Shown here piece after piece: positions 45,300 through 57,000 of a DNA stretch of 64,000 bases. The DNA comes from Gordionus sp. m RMFG-2023 (lineage: Eukaryota > Nematomorpha > Gordioida > Chordodea > Parachordodidae). The stretch covers positions 20,747,561 to 20,811,560 of the forward strand of contig NC_088775.1 in NCBI RefSeq assembly GCF_954871325.1, given 5' to 3'. Position 1 is the stretch's first letter. Every line of letters starts with the position of its first letter. The position numbers were made by a program, and so were the translations under genes. Below the pieces are notes generated by a model that saw only the letters and a list, made by a program, of their open reading frames with translations, made no database searches and was not told the DNA's origin.

Positions 45300-48200
45300 G
45301 GAAATTTAATTCTGAGTAGAATGATATAAAAATATTTAAAATTGCATATAAGATGTTAGCATTTTCCCTTCCAACGTTTTTACCACAAAAAAATTATTAA
45401 AATTTATTTTTTGAACCGATAACGTAAAAAAATACATCAAAGCATATTTAGATAGGAAATTTAATTCTGAGTTCAATGATATAAAAATTTATAAAATTAA
45501 ACTTAAGATGTTAGCCTTTTACCTTCGAATGTTTTCGCGACAAAAATGTTATTTTTTGAACCGGAAACGTAAAAATACATTTAAGCATAATTGGATAGGA
45601 AATTTAATTCTGAGTAGAATGATATAAAAATATTCAAAATTGCATATAAGATGTTAGCCTTTTCCCTTCCAACGTTTTTACCACAAAAAAATTATTAAAA
45701 TTTATTTTTTGAACCGATAACTTAGAAAATTATATCAAAGCATATTTAGATAGGAAATTTAATTCTGAGTTCAATGATATAAAAATTTATAAAATTAAAC
45801 TTAAGATGTTAGCCTTTTACCTTCGAACGTTTTCGCGACAAAAATGTTATTTTTTGAACCAGAAACGTAAAATTACATTTAAGCATAATTGGATAGGAAA
45901 TTTAATTCTGAGTAGAATGATATAAAAATATTGAAAATTGCATATAAGATGTTAGCCTTTTCCCTTCCAACGTTTTTACCACAAAAAAATTATTAAAATT
46001 TATTTTTTGAACCGATAACGTAAAAAAACACATCAAAGCATATTTGGAAATTTAATTCTGAGTTCAATGATATAAAAATTTATAAAATTAAACTTAAGAT
46101 GTTAGGTTTTTCCCTTTGAACGTTTTCGCGACAAAAATGTTATTTTTTGAACCGGAAACGTAAAAGAATACATCTAAGCATAATTGGATAGGAAAATTAA
46201 TTCTGAGTAGAATGATATAAAAATATTCAAAATTGCATATAAGATGTTAGCCTTTTCCCTTCCAACGTTTTTACCACAAAAAAATTATTAAAATTTATTT
46301 TTTGAACCGATAACGTAAAAAAATACATCAAAGCATATTTAGATAGGAAATTTAATTCTGAGTTCAATGATATAAAAATTTATAAAATTAAACTTAAGAT
46401 GTTAGCCTTTTCCCTTTGAACGTTTTCGCGACAAAAATGTTATTTTTTGAACCGGAAACGTAAAAAAATACATCTAAGCATATTTGGATAGGAAATTTAA
46501 TTCTGAGTAGAATGATATAAAAATATTTAAAATTGCATATAAGATGTTAGCCTTTTCCCTTCCAACGTTTTTACCACAAAAAAATTAATAAAATTTATTT
46601 TTTGAACCGATAACGTAAAAAAATATATCAAAGCATATTTAGATAGGAATTAATTCTGAGTTCAATGATATAAAAATATTCAAAATTGCATATAAGATGT
46701 TAGCCTTTTCCCTTCCAACGTTTTTACCACAAAAAAATTATTAAAATTTATTTTTTGAACCGATAACTTAAAAAAATACATCAAAGCATATTTAGATAGG
46801 AAATTTAATTCTGAGTTCAATGATATAAAAATTTATAAAATTAAACTTAAGATGTTAGCCTTTTCCCTTCGAACGTTTTCGCGACAATAATGTTATTTTT
46901 TGAACCGGAAACGTAAAAAAATACATCTAAGCATAATTGGATAGGAAATTTAATTCTGAGTAGAATGATATAAAAATATTTAAAATTGCATATAAGATGT
47001 TAGCATTTTCCCTTCCAACGTTTTTACCACAAAAAAATTATTAAAATTTATTTTTTGAACCGATAACGTAAAAAAATACATCAAAGCATATTTAGATAGG
47101 AAATTTAATTCTGAGTTCAATGATATAAAAATTTATAAAATTAAACTTAAGATGTTAGCCTTTTACCTTCGAACGTTTTCGCGACAAAAATGTTATTTTT
47201 TGAACCGGAAACGTAAAAATACATTTAAGCATAATTGGATAGGAAATTTAATTCTGAGTAGAATGATATAAAAATATTCAAAATTGCATATAAGATGTTA
47301 GCCTTTTCCCTTCCAACGTTTTTACCACAAAAAAATTATTAAAATTTATTTTTTGAACCGATAACTTAGAAAATTATATCAAAGCATATTTAGATAGGAA
47401 ATTTAATTCTGAGTTCAATGATATAAAAATTTATAAAATTAAACTTAAGATGTTAGCCTTTTACCTTCGAACGTTTTCGCGACAAAAATGTTATTTTTTG
47501 AACCAGAAACGTAAAATTACATTTAAGCATAATTGGATAGGAAATTTAATTCTGAGTAGAATGATATAAAAATATTGAAAATTGCATATAAGATGTTAGC
47601 CTTTTCCCTTCCAACGTTTTTACCACAAAAAAATTATTAAAATTTATTTTTTGAACCGATAACGTAAAAAAACACATCAAAGCATATTTGGAAATTTAAT
47701 TCTGAGTTCAATGATATAAAAATTTATAAAATTAAACTTAAGATGTTAGGTTTTTCCCTTTGAACGTTTTCGCGACAAAAATGTTATTTTTTGAACCGGA
47801 AACGTAAAAGAATACATCTAAGCATAATTGGATAGGAAATTTAATTCTGAGTAGAATGATATAAAAATATTCAAAATTGCATATAAGATGTTAGCCTTTT
47901 CCCTTCCAACGTTTTTACCACAAAAAAATTATTAAAATTTATTTTTTGAACCGATAACGTAAAAAAATACATCAAAGCATATTTAGATAGGAAATTTAAT
48001 TCTGAGTTCAATGATATAAAAATTTATAAAATTAAACTTAAGATGTTAGCCTTTTCCCTTTGAACGTTTTCGCGACAAAAATGTTATTTTTTGAACCGGA
48101 AACGTAAAAGAATACATCTAAGCATAATTGGATAGGAAATTTAATTCTGAGTAGAATGATATAAAAATATTCAAAATTGCATATAAGATGTTAGCCTTTT

Positions 48201-50950
48201 CCCTTCCAACATTTTTACCACAAAAAAATTTTTAAAATTTATTTTTTGAACCGATAACGTAAAAAATTACATCAAAGCATATTTAGATAGTAAATTTAAT
48301 TCTGAGTTCAATGATATAAAAATTTATAAAATTAAACTTAAGATGTTAGCATTTTACCTTCGACGTTTTCGCGACAAAAATGTTATTTTTTGAACCGGAA
48401 ACGTAAAAGAAAACATCTAAGCATAATTGGATAGGAAATTTAATTCTGAGTAGAATGATATAAAAATATTCAAAATTGCATATAAGATGTTAGCCTTTTC
48501 CCTTCCAACGTTTTTACCACAAACAAATTTTTAAAATTTATTTTTTGAACCGATAACTTAGAAAATTTTATCAAAGCATATTTAGATAGGAAATTTAATT
48601 CTGAGTTCAATGATATAAAAATTTATAAAATTAAACTTAAGATGTTAGCCTTTTACCTTCGAACGTTTTCGCGACAAAAATGTTTATTTTTGAACCGGAA
48701 ACGTAAAAAAATACATCTAAGCATATTTGGATAGGAAATTTAATTCTGAGTAGAATGATATAAAAATATTTAAAATTGCATTTAAGATGTTAGCCTTTTC
48801 CCTTCCAACGTTTTTACCACAAAAAAATTAATAAAATTTATTTTTTGAACCGATAACGTAAAAAAATATATCAAAGCATATTTAGATAGGAATTAATTCT
48901 GAGTTCAATGATATAAAAATATTCAAAATTGCATATAAGATGTTAGCCTTTTCCCTTCCAACGTTTTTACCACAAAAAAATTATTAAAATTTATTTTTTG
49001 AACCGATAACTTAAAAAAATACATCAAAGCATATTTAGATAGGAAATTTAATTCTGAGTTCAATGATATAAAAATTTTAAAAATTAAACTTAAGATGTTA
49101 GCCTTTTCCCTTCGAACGTTTTCGCGACAATAATGTTATTTTTTGAACCGGAAACGTAAAAAAATACATCTAAGCATAATTGGATAGGAAATTTAATTCT
49201 GAGTAGAATGATATAAAAATATTTAAAATTGCATATAAGATGTTAGCATTTTCCCTTCCAACGTTTTTACCACAAAAAAATTATTAAAATTTATTTTTTG
49301 AACCGATAACGTAAAAAAATACATCAAAGCATATTTAGATAGGAAATTTAATTCTGAGTTCAATGATATAAAAATTTATAAAATTAAACTTAAGATGTTA
49401 GCCTTTTACCTTCGAACGTTTTCGCGACAAAAATGTTATTTTTTGAACCGGAAACGTAAAAATACATTTAAGCATAATTGGATAGGAAATTTAATTCTGA
49501 GTAGAATGATATAAAAATATTCAAAATTGCATATAAGATGTTAGCCTTTTCCCTTCCAACGTTTTTACCACAAAAAAATTATTAAAATTTATTTTTTGAA
49601 CCGATAACTTAGAAAATTATATCAAAGCATATTTAGATAGGAAATTTAATTCTGAGTTCAATGATATAAAAATTTATAAAATTAAACTTAAGATGTTAGC
49701 CTTTTACCTTCGAACGTTTTCGCGACAAAAATGTTATTTTTTGAACCAGAAACGTAAAAATACATTTAAGCATAATTGGATAGGAAATTTAATTCTGAGT
49801 AGAATGATATAAAAATATTGAAAATTGCATATAAGATGTTAGCCTTTTCCCTTCCACCACAAAAAAATTATTAAAATTTATTTTTTGAACCGATAACGTA
49901 AAAAAACACATCAAAGCATATTTGGAAATTTAATTCTGAGTTCAATGATATAAAAATTTATAAAATTAAACTTAAGATGTTAGGTTTTTCCCTTTGAACG
50001 TTTTCGCGACAAAAATGTTATTTTTTGAACCGGAAACGTAAAAGAATACATCTAAGCATAATTGGATAGGAAATTTAATTCTGAGTAGAATGATATAAAA
50101 ATATTCAAAATTGCTTATAAGATGTTAGCCTTTTCCCTTCCAACGTTTTTACCACAAAAAAATTTTTAAAATTTATTTTTTGAACCGATAACGTAAAAAA
50201 TTACATCAAAGCATATTTAGATAGTAAATTTAATTCTGAGTTCAATGATATAAAAATTTATAAAATTAAACTTAAGATGTTAGCATTTTACCTTCGACGT
50301 TTTCGCGACAAAAATGTTATTTTTTGAACCGGAAACGTAAAAGAAAACATCTAAGCATAATTGGATAGGAAATTTAATTCTGAGTAGAATGATATAAAAA
50401 TATTCAAAATTGCATATAAGATGTTAGCCTTTTCCCTTCCAACGTTTTTACCACAAACAAATTTTTAAAATTTATTTTTTGAACCGATAACTTAGAAAAT
50501 TATATCAAAGCATATTTAGATAGGAAATTTAATTCTGAGTTCAATGATATAAAAATTTATAAAATTAAACTTAAGATGTTAGCCTTTTACCTTCGAACGT
50601 TTTCGCGACAAAAATGTTTATTTTTGAACCGGAAACGTAAAAAAATACATCTAAGCATATTTTGATAGGAAATTTAATTCTGAGTAGAATGATATAAAAA
50701 TATTTAAAATTGCATATAAGATGTTAGCCTTTTCCCTTCCAACGTTTTTACCACAAAAAAATTAATAAAATTTATTTTTTGAACCGATAACGTAAAAAAA
50801 TATATCAAAGCATATTTAGATAGGAATTAATTCTGAGTTCAATGATATAAAAATATTCAAAATTGCATATAAGATGTTAGCCTTTTCCCTTCCAACCTTT
50901 TTCACCACAAAAAAATTATTAAAATTTATTTTTTGAACCGATAACTTAAA
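45300..50950 (+). repeat. Higher-order repeats with 1,644- and 2,243-bp offsets
   Basis: A variant half A with a short internal deletion ('catatttggaaatttaatt') sits at about 46,041, 47,685 and 49,919. The first pair and its flanking variants ('gtaaaattacatttaag', 'atattgaaaattg') repeat at 1,644 bp. The second pair belongs to a block repeating at 2,243 bp (46,481 to 48,724; 47,501 to 49,744), reduced to 2,234 after a 9-bp deletion in the linker near 49,852. A further one-dimer loss reduces the offset to 1,934 by about 50,280. The layers show repeated unequal exchange near the right end of the array. Confidence 0.85.
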
Positions 50951-53131
50951 AAAATACATCAAAGCATATTTAGATAGGAAATTTAATTCTGAGTTCAATG
51001 ATATAAAAATTTATAAAATTAAACTTAAGATGTTAGCCTTTTCCCTTCGAACGTTTTCGCGACAATAATGTTATTTTTTGAACCGGAAACGTAAAAAAAT
51101 ACATCTAAGCATAATTGGATAGGAAATTTAATTCTGAGTAGAATGATATAAAAATATTTAAAATTGCATATAAGATGTTAGCCTTTTCCCTTCCAACGTT
51201 TTTACCACAAAAAAATTATTAAAATTTATTTTTTGAACCGATAACGTAAAAAAATACATCAAAGCATATTTAGATAGGAAATTTAATTCTGAGTTCAATG
51301 ATATAAAAATTTATAAAATTAAACTTAAGATGTTAGCCTTTTACCTTCGAACGTTTTCGCGACAAAAATGTTATTTTTTGAACCGGAAACGTAAAAAATA
51401 CATTTAAGCATAATTGGATAGGAAATTTAATTCTGAGTAGAATGATATAAAAATATTCAAAATTGCATATAAGATGTTAGCCTTTTCCCTTCCAACGTTT
51501 TTACCACAAAAAAATTATTAAAATTTATTTTTTGAACCGATAACGTAAAAAAACACATCAAAGCATATTTAGATAGGAAATTTAATTCTGAGTTCAATGA
51601 TATAAAAATTTATTAAATTAAACTTAAGATGTTAGCCTTTTCCCTTTGAACGTTTTCGCGACAAAAATGTTATTTTTTGAACCGGAAACGTAAAAGAATA
51701 CATCTAAGCATAATTGGATAGGAAATTTAATTCTGAGTAGAATGATATAAAAATATTCAAAATTGCATATTAGATGTTAGACTTTTCCCTTCCAACGTTT
51801 TTACCACAAAAAAATTTTTTAAATTTATTTTTTGAACCGATAACGTAAAAAATTACATCAAAGCATATTTAGATAGTAAATTTAATTCTGAGTTCAATGA
51901 TATAAAAATTTATAAAATTAAACTTAAGATGTTAGCCTTTTCCCTTCGACGTTTTCCCGACAAAAATGTTATTTTTTGAACTGGAAACGTAAAAGAAAAC
52001 ATCTAAGCATAATTGGATAGAAAATTTAATTCTGAGTAGAATGATATAAAAATATTCAAAATTGCATATAAGATGTTAGCCTTTTCCCTTCCAACGTTTT
52101 TACCACAAACAAATTTTTAAAATTTATTTTTTGAACCGATAACTTAGAAAATTATATCAAAGCATATTTAGATAGGATATTTAATTCTGAATTCAATGAT
52201 ATAAAAATTTATAAAATTAAACTTAAGATGTTAGCCTTTTCCCTTAAAACATTTTCGCGACAAAAATGTTATTTTTTGAACCGGAAACGTAAAACAATAC
52301 ATCTAAGCATAATTGGATAGGAAATTTAATTCTGAGTAGAATGATATAAAAATATTCAAAATTGCATATAAGATGTTAGCCTTTTCCCTTTGAACGTTTT
52401 CGCGACAAAAATGTTAATTTTTGAACCGGAAACGTCAAAAAATACATCTAAGCATAATTGGATAGGAAATTTAATTCTGAGTAGAATGATATAAAAATAT
52501 TCAAAATTGCATATAAGATGTTAGCCTTTTCCCTTCCAACGTTTTTACCACAAAAAAATTATTAAAATTTATTTTTTGAACCGATAACGTAAAAAAATAC
52601 ATCAAAGCATATTTAGATAGGAAATTTAATTCTGAGTTCAATGATATAAAAATTTATAAAATTAAACTTAAGATGTTAGCCTTTTCCCTTCGAACGTTTT
52701 CGCTAAAAAATGTTATTTTTTGAACCGGAAACGTAAAAAAATATATTTAAGCATAATTGGATAGGAAATTTAATTCTGAGTAGAATGATATAAAAATATT
52801 CAAAATTGCATATAAGATGTTAGCCTTTACCTTCCAACGTTTTTACCACAAAAAAATTATTAAAATTTATTTTTTGAACCGATAACGTAAAAAATACATC
52901 AAAGCATATTTAGATAGGATATATAATTCTGAGTTCAATGATATAAAAATTTATAAAATTAAACTTAAGATGTTAGCCTTTTCCCTTCGAACGTTTTCGC
53001 GACAAAAATGTTATTTTTTGAACCGGAAACGTAAAAAAATACATCTAAGCATAATTGGATAGGAAATTTAATTCTGAGTAGAATGATATAAAAATATTCA
53101 AAATTGCATATAAGATTTTAGCCTTTTCCCT

Positions 53132-53768
53132 AATCCAGTACTCACAATATCGTTATACTTACTATCAATTTAGTTTTGAAAAAAAACTTAAATAGAATAT
53201 ACATATAATTTTAAAAATTCCATTATTTTAAAATAACCAAATATAATTTAATTAAAAATATAAATTAAAAATTAATGAAATTAAATAAAATTATAATCGC
53301 AATTTATTTCAAAGAATTAATAAAAAAATTGAAATATTATAATCCATTTTTTTAAAATAACCAAATATAATTTAATTAAAAATAAAAATTAAATAAAAAT
53401 AAAACCGCAATTTATTTCAAAGAATTAATAAAAAAATTGAAAAGATCTTAAAATTTCCATTTTTTTAATATATTATATTCCATTTTTTTTAAATAAATAA
53501 ATATAATTTAATTAAAAATATAAATTAAAAATTAATAAAATTAAATAAAATTAAAACCGCAATTTATTTCAAAGAATGAAAATTGAAAAGATCTTAAAAT
53601 TTCCATTTTTTTAATATATTATAATGTAATATTATTATAATATTTTTCTCGTAAAAAAAGCAATAAATCAATCAAATTACACATTAATCATTTTCTTTGT
53701 TATTTTTATTTTCAATATTATTTTTTAGCCTTTCGTATCATGCAGCCTTTCGACTTATAGACCTACCC
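53132..53768. repeat. Array edge with three degenerate ~130-bp repeats
   Basis: The satellite stops inside its most conserved box ('gccttttccct' ends at about 53,131) and very AT-rich DNA follows. From about 53,220 to 53,612 a unit is repeated three times, recognised by 'aaatataatttaatt', 'accgcaatttatttc' (or 'atcgcaatttatttc') and 'aattgaaaagatctt'. The rest, to 53,768, is unique AT-rich sequence without a convincing reading frame. No gene is seen. Confidence 0.75.
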
Positions 53769-54031
53769 ATTTTTTATGATATTTTATGATATTTTTTTTT
53801 GATATTTTTTTATGATATTTTTTTATGATATTTTTTTATGATATTTTTTTATGATATTTTTTTATGTTATTTTTTTATGATATTTTTTTATGATATTTTT
53901 TTATGATATTTTTTTATGATATTTTTTTATGATATTTTTTTATGATATTTTTTTATGATATTTTTTTATGATATTTTTTTATGATATTTTTTTATGATAT
54001 TTTTTTATGATATTTTTTTATGATATTTTTA
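53769..54031 (+). repeat. 13-bp microsatellite (atgata + seven t)
   Basis: About 19 to 20 near-perfect copies of a 13-bp unit consisting of 'atgata' followed by seven t's, with one 'atgtta' variant near 53,865. A degraded inverse counterpart ('aaaaaaatatcat', 'aaaaaaataacat') lies at about 55,296-55,410, so it forms the outer part of the foldback structure described separately. Confidence 0.92.
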
Positions 54032-54585
54032 TTTTATCAATTTTTTATTTTTAAGTTATATTTTTGAGAATTTTGCATACAAATTTAATTTTTTTGTGGT
54101 AAAAAATAGGAATTATTAATTCCGCATATTTAAGTTATATTTATGAGAATTTTGCATTCCGCATATTTAAGTTATATTTAGGAGAATTTTGCATACAAAT
54201 TTAATTTTTTTTGTGGTAAAATATAGGAATTATTAATTCCGCATATTTAAGTTATACTTGGGAGAATTTTACATACAAATTTAATTTTTTTTGTGGTAAT
54301 ATATTTAAATTATTTTTATAGGAGAATTTTGCCTACAAATTATATTTTTTATTTAGGTCTACAAATTTTTATTGACCTCCCTTTGAAGTTTAAGTGATTT
54401 TTAGGAAAATTTTGCCTACAAATTTAATTTTTTTTATTTAAGATATTTAAAAAAGCTCTTTCTTAAAATTTTTATTTAAGATATTTTGAAAAATTTTTTC
54501 CACAAAATGTTGTATTAGGGGTAAAAAAATATAGAAATTCTTAATTCCGCATCGTTTATATATCAGGGAGAGAGGGGGTAGGTAA

Positions 54586-54786
54586 TGGGTGAATTATTAT
54601 CGAAATTTTGTTGATCCTAATGACAGATCCATCCACACCCAAAAAGTCGAAAGGCTGTGGCGGGATCTAAAAACAAACTATAAAAGACATGGGGATCGCG
54701 ATAATATTCATGAATATCTTCTTGAATATAGATATTTTAGAAAATATAAATTGTTAAATCGTTCTGACATTTTATTCATTTTATAA
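54586..54786 (+). pseudogene. Merlin/ISXO2-like DDE transposase, C-terminal fragment
   Basis: About 66 open codons match the C-terminal end of the ISXO2/IS1595-type transposase fold used by eukaryotic Merlin elements. The motifs, in order, are 'NYYRNFVDP', 'HTQKVERLWRDLK' and 'EYLLEYRYFRKY'; in the family these read roughly N-H-S-x-N-F-V-D-P, H-T-Q-x-x-E-x-x-W and L-x-E-F-x-W-R. The Glu in 'KVERLW' corresponds to the last acidic residue of the DDE triad. The N-terminal two-thirds with both catalytic Asp residues is absent: a stop lies just upstream at 54,583 and no matching sequence precedes it. It is therefore a dead fragment between the inverted arms of the foldback element. The family call rests on motif memory, not on a search. 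Confidence 0.75.
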
Positions 54787-55410
54787 ATGATTGTATTAAC
54801 TTTAATAATATATTTATTCAATGAATAAAATTGAGTATTTAATATTATATATCGTGTATAAATTTGAATACTATATTTAATTGCGTCATTTAATACTATA
54901 TTTCGATTTATCATTAGTAGAAAGGTTAAAAATCACTTAAACTTCAAAGGTGGGGTCAATAAAAATTTGTAGACCTAAATAAAAAATATAATTTGTAGGC
55001 AAAATTCTCCTAAATATAACTTAAATATGCGGAATTAATAATTCCTATATTTTTCCACAATAAAAATTAAATTTGTATGCAAAATTCTCCTAAATATAAC
55101 TTAAATATGCCGAATTAATAATTCCTATATTTTAAATTTGTAGACCTAAATAAAAAATATAATATATGCGGAATTATTAATTCCTATATTTTACCACAAT
55201 AAAAATTAAATTTGTATGCAAAATTCTCCTAATTTACCACAAAAAAATTAAATTTGTATGCAAAATTCTCAAAAATATAACTTAAAAATAAAAAATTGAT
55301 AAAAAAAAATATCATAAAAAAATATCTTAAAATAATAAATAAAAAAAATAACATTAAAAAAATAACATAAAAAAATAACAAAAAAAAATAAAATAAAAAA
55401 AAAATAATAT

Positions 55411-56196
55411 ACCCCCCGAGAGTGGCAATAACCTAATATTTAATAGTCAGAAATCTTTTAATTTTGATCATAAAAATTTTTATTGTAGATTTTTCGAGCA
55501 AAACTGGGTCAAAAATCTTATGTGAGCAATAAATAATTTTTCTTCAAATATTTGTTGAGAAATTTGCATCCTTAAAAATAATTTTTTTAGGAATATATAA
55601 AACCCTAAATGAGCATTTGAAGATTTATTTACCCAAAATTTAGGGAAAAATATTTGAAGATCAACAAAATTGAAGATTTTTCTAAAATAATTTGTGATTT
55701 CATCATGAAAAAATTTTTGTGCGCAAAAATCACTAAAAATTTGTTTATAATAAATTTTATACAAAAAATTCTTAATTTTGGGCAAAATTTGATAAATCTA
55801 CTTGGACATTCTATATCATTATTTTTAACTATCTTCGATTATGAGCAGTTTGTAAATTTTGTTGAAACTATTTATGTTATTTGTTAGATATCAAATTAGT
55901 AAATAATGGTGACATTTATAAATAAAAATATTTTGTCGAATAATTTTTGCAAGTCATTTTTATAGTACCACTAAAAAAAATATTATTTAAATAAAAATTT
56001 TATTTTAAACCATTTTCTAAAATTTAAGTAATTATGTAAATATCATCATATCAAGAATAGTTCAATTATATTTTATCTGCAATGAGACAACCATAAATAA
56101 TATATTTATTGCAGCAGCATATCAAATAAATTATGTTTTAAATACAAATATCATTAATGGTACAGTTTTATTGAGTATTATAAAATATAAATTTTA
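55411..56196. other. AT-rich stretch, no gene seen
   Basis: It begins with a short GC patch ('taccccccgagagtggcaa', 55,410-55,429) and then becomes AT-rich. Open frames on both strands around 55,480-55,887 are composed mostly of Phe, Lys, Asn and Ile and show no domain, so they are taken as chance. No RNA gene or clear repeat was found. Confidence 0.6.
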
Positions 56197-56362
56197 CAAG
56201 GATGGGCAAATTAAAAAAACGTATTTAGATTAAGATATAAATACTCTTTAAATAAAAGTATTTAACATGATACTTTTTCTAAAAGTTCAATAAGATTTAA
56301 GATACATATACTTAATAAAAGATTGAAAAAGGTATCTAGATACAGATCAAAAAGATACTTAA
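56197..56362 (+). mobile_element. Truncated hAT-like terminus with subterminal motifs
   Basis: The start 'caaggatgggcaaatt' fits the hAT terminal consensus (C/T-A-A/G-N-G) and the common insect hAT ending 'rggtgggcaa'. It is followed by a cluster of short subterminal motifs in both directions ('aagtattt', 'gatact', 'agatac', 'gtatctagatac'), typical of transposase-binding repeats near hAT ends. No matching inverted end ('ttgcccatcctt') is found downstream, so only one terminus survives. There is no transposase sequence next to it. Confidence 0.45.
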
Positions 56363-57000
56363 AATTGACATTGTGAAACTTTATATTTTTAGTCATCGTG
56401 TTTAAATTAAGTAATGCTAAACAAAACACTTTATTTTATATTTTCATATAGAGTGTATAATATAGTATATTACAATTATGTTATATATGAAAAAATTTTG
56501 TTTATAAATTTTAAAGTAATTTATTAGGACAATGTCATATTCGTATGAAAAATATCCAACTTCATTAAAATTTTATAAACAATTCTTATTTTTTAATATA
56601 ATCAACTCTAATTTATCTGGTAATCTATGTCTATTTGACCTATTGACAAGATTTGCAAAGCTAATTAGATGTTCGACGGGCATAAAAGGTAAAAATGGTG
56701 TGATACATAAAAGAAGTTTCTTTGACGTGCTTATATTTATATAAGTTGTTGGTATCATGAACAAGATATAGTCCTAATACTATTTAATATTTCTAGTTCA
56801 ATTCCAGTAATCTTATTATTTTTAGAAGGTATATTAAAACGAAAATAATCATCCACTTAAAAAGAATCGATTTAAGCTTGTCAAATGTATTAACTTTATT
56901 CTTTAAAATGGCATGTGCTTATTCAAGCAACCGATTTTGCAAATACTTTTTTGATCATCCATATCTTTTTCTTCCAACTCTTTCACGAAAGCCAAAAACA
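56363..57000. other. AT-rich stretch, no gene recognised
   Basis: Open frames exist at 56,532-56,744 on the plus strand and 56,573-56,764 on the minus strand. They overlap each other, have no recognisable domain and are probably chance. The part after about 56,878 may be the decayed upstream portion of the LINE relic that follows, but I cannot align it to the family. Confidence 0.5.

Larger units (their letters stand above)
1..53131 (+). repeat. Dimeric ~299-bp AT-rich satellite array
   Basis: One head-to-tail tandem array with no interruption, already under way at base 1. The box 'gatgttagccttttccctt' recurs at alternating spacings of about 145 bp (for example 722 to 867) and 155 bp (867 to 1022), so the true unit is a dimer of about 299 bp. 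Half A carries 'gaaccgataac', 'catcaaagcatatttag' and 'gagttcaatg'. Half B carries 'gaaccggaaacg', 'catctaagcataattgg', 'gagtagaatg' and 'aaaattgcatataag'. Dividing length by period gives roughly 175 dimers. All copies run the same way. By eye most units differ from each other by a few bases, with recurring diagnostic variants that mark higher-order repeats. No long reading frame or transposon is seen inside. The family is not one I recognise by name; size, length and homogeneity suggest a centromeric or heterochromatic satellite, which is inference. Confidence 0.98.
53769..55410. mobile_element. Foldback element around a Merlin/ISXO2-like relic
   Basis: The two halves are inverse copies. The clearest arm is 54,316-54,402 against 54,928-55,020: 'ggtctacaaatttttattg' and 'gaagtttaagtgattttt' on the left mirror 'aaaaatcacttaaacttc' and 'caataaaaatttgtagacc' on the right. 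Further out, both arms contain several copies of 'aattttgcatacaaattt', 'ttaagttatattt' and 'aggaattattaattccgc' (inverse on the right), and finally the microsatellite. The middle, about 54,403-54,927, holds the end of a transposase gene. Such structures arise from DNA transposons whose ends have expanded. I could not find a clear target-site duplication or define the outer ends exactly. Confidence 0.75.

Noticed and set aside
50816-50998. Minus-strand 60-codon frame inside the satellite
   Set aside because: It arises from private variants in one satellite unit and has no domain; the rest of the array has no comparable frames.
1-53131. CRISPR array
   Set aside because: The whole 299-bp unit repeats; there are no short repeats separated by unique spacers and no cas genes, and the surrounding elements are eukaryotic.
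1-53131. CENP-B box in the linker 'cttcgaacgttttcgcg'
   Set aside because: It starts with TTCG, but the required A and the CGGG positions do not match, so it is only a superficial resemblance.
53769-54031. Telomeric repeat
   Set aside because: The 13-bp atgata/poly-t unit is unlike TTAGG- or TTAGGG-type telomere repeats and is part of the foldback structure.
55480-55887. Overlapping frames on both strands (101 and 77 codons)
   Set aside because: Phe-, Lys-, Asn- and Ile-rich products of AT-rich DNA that mirror each other; no motif or supporting context.
56532-56764. Opposed 70- and 63-codon frames
   Set aside because: They overlap on opposite strands and have no recognisable domain.
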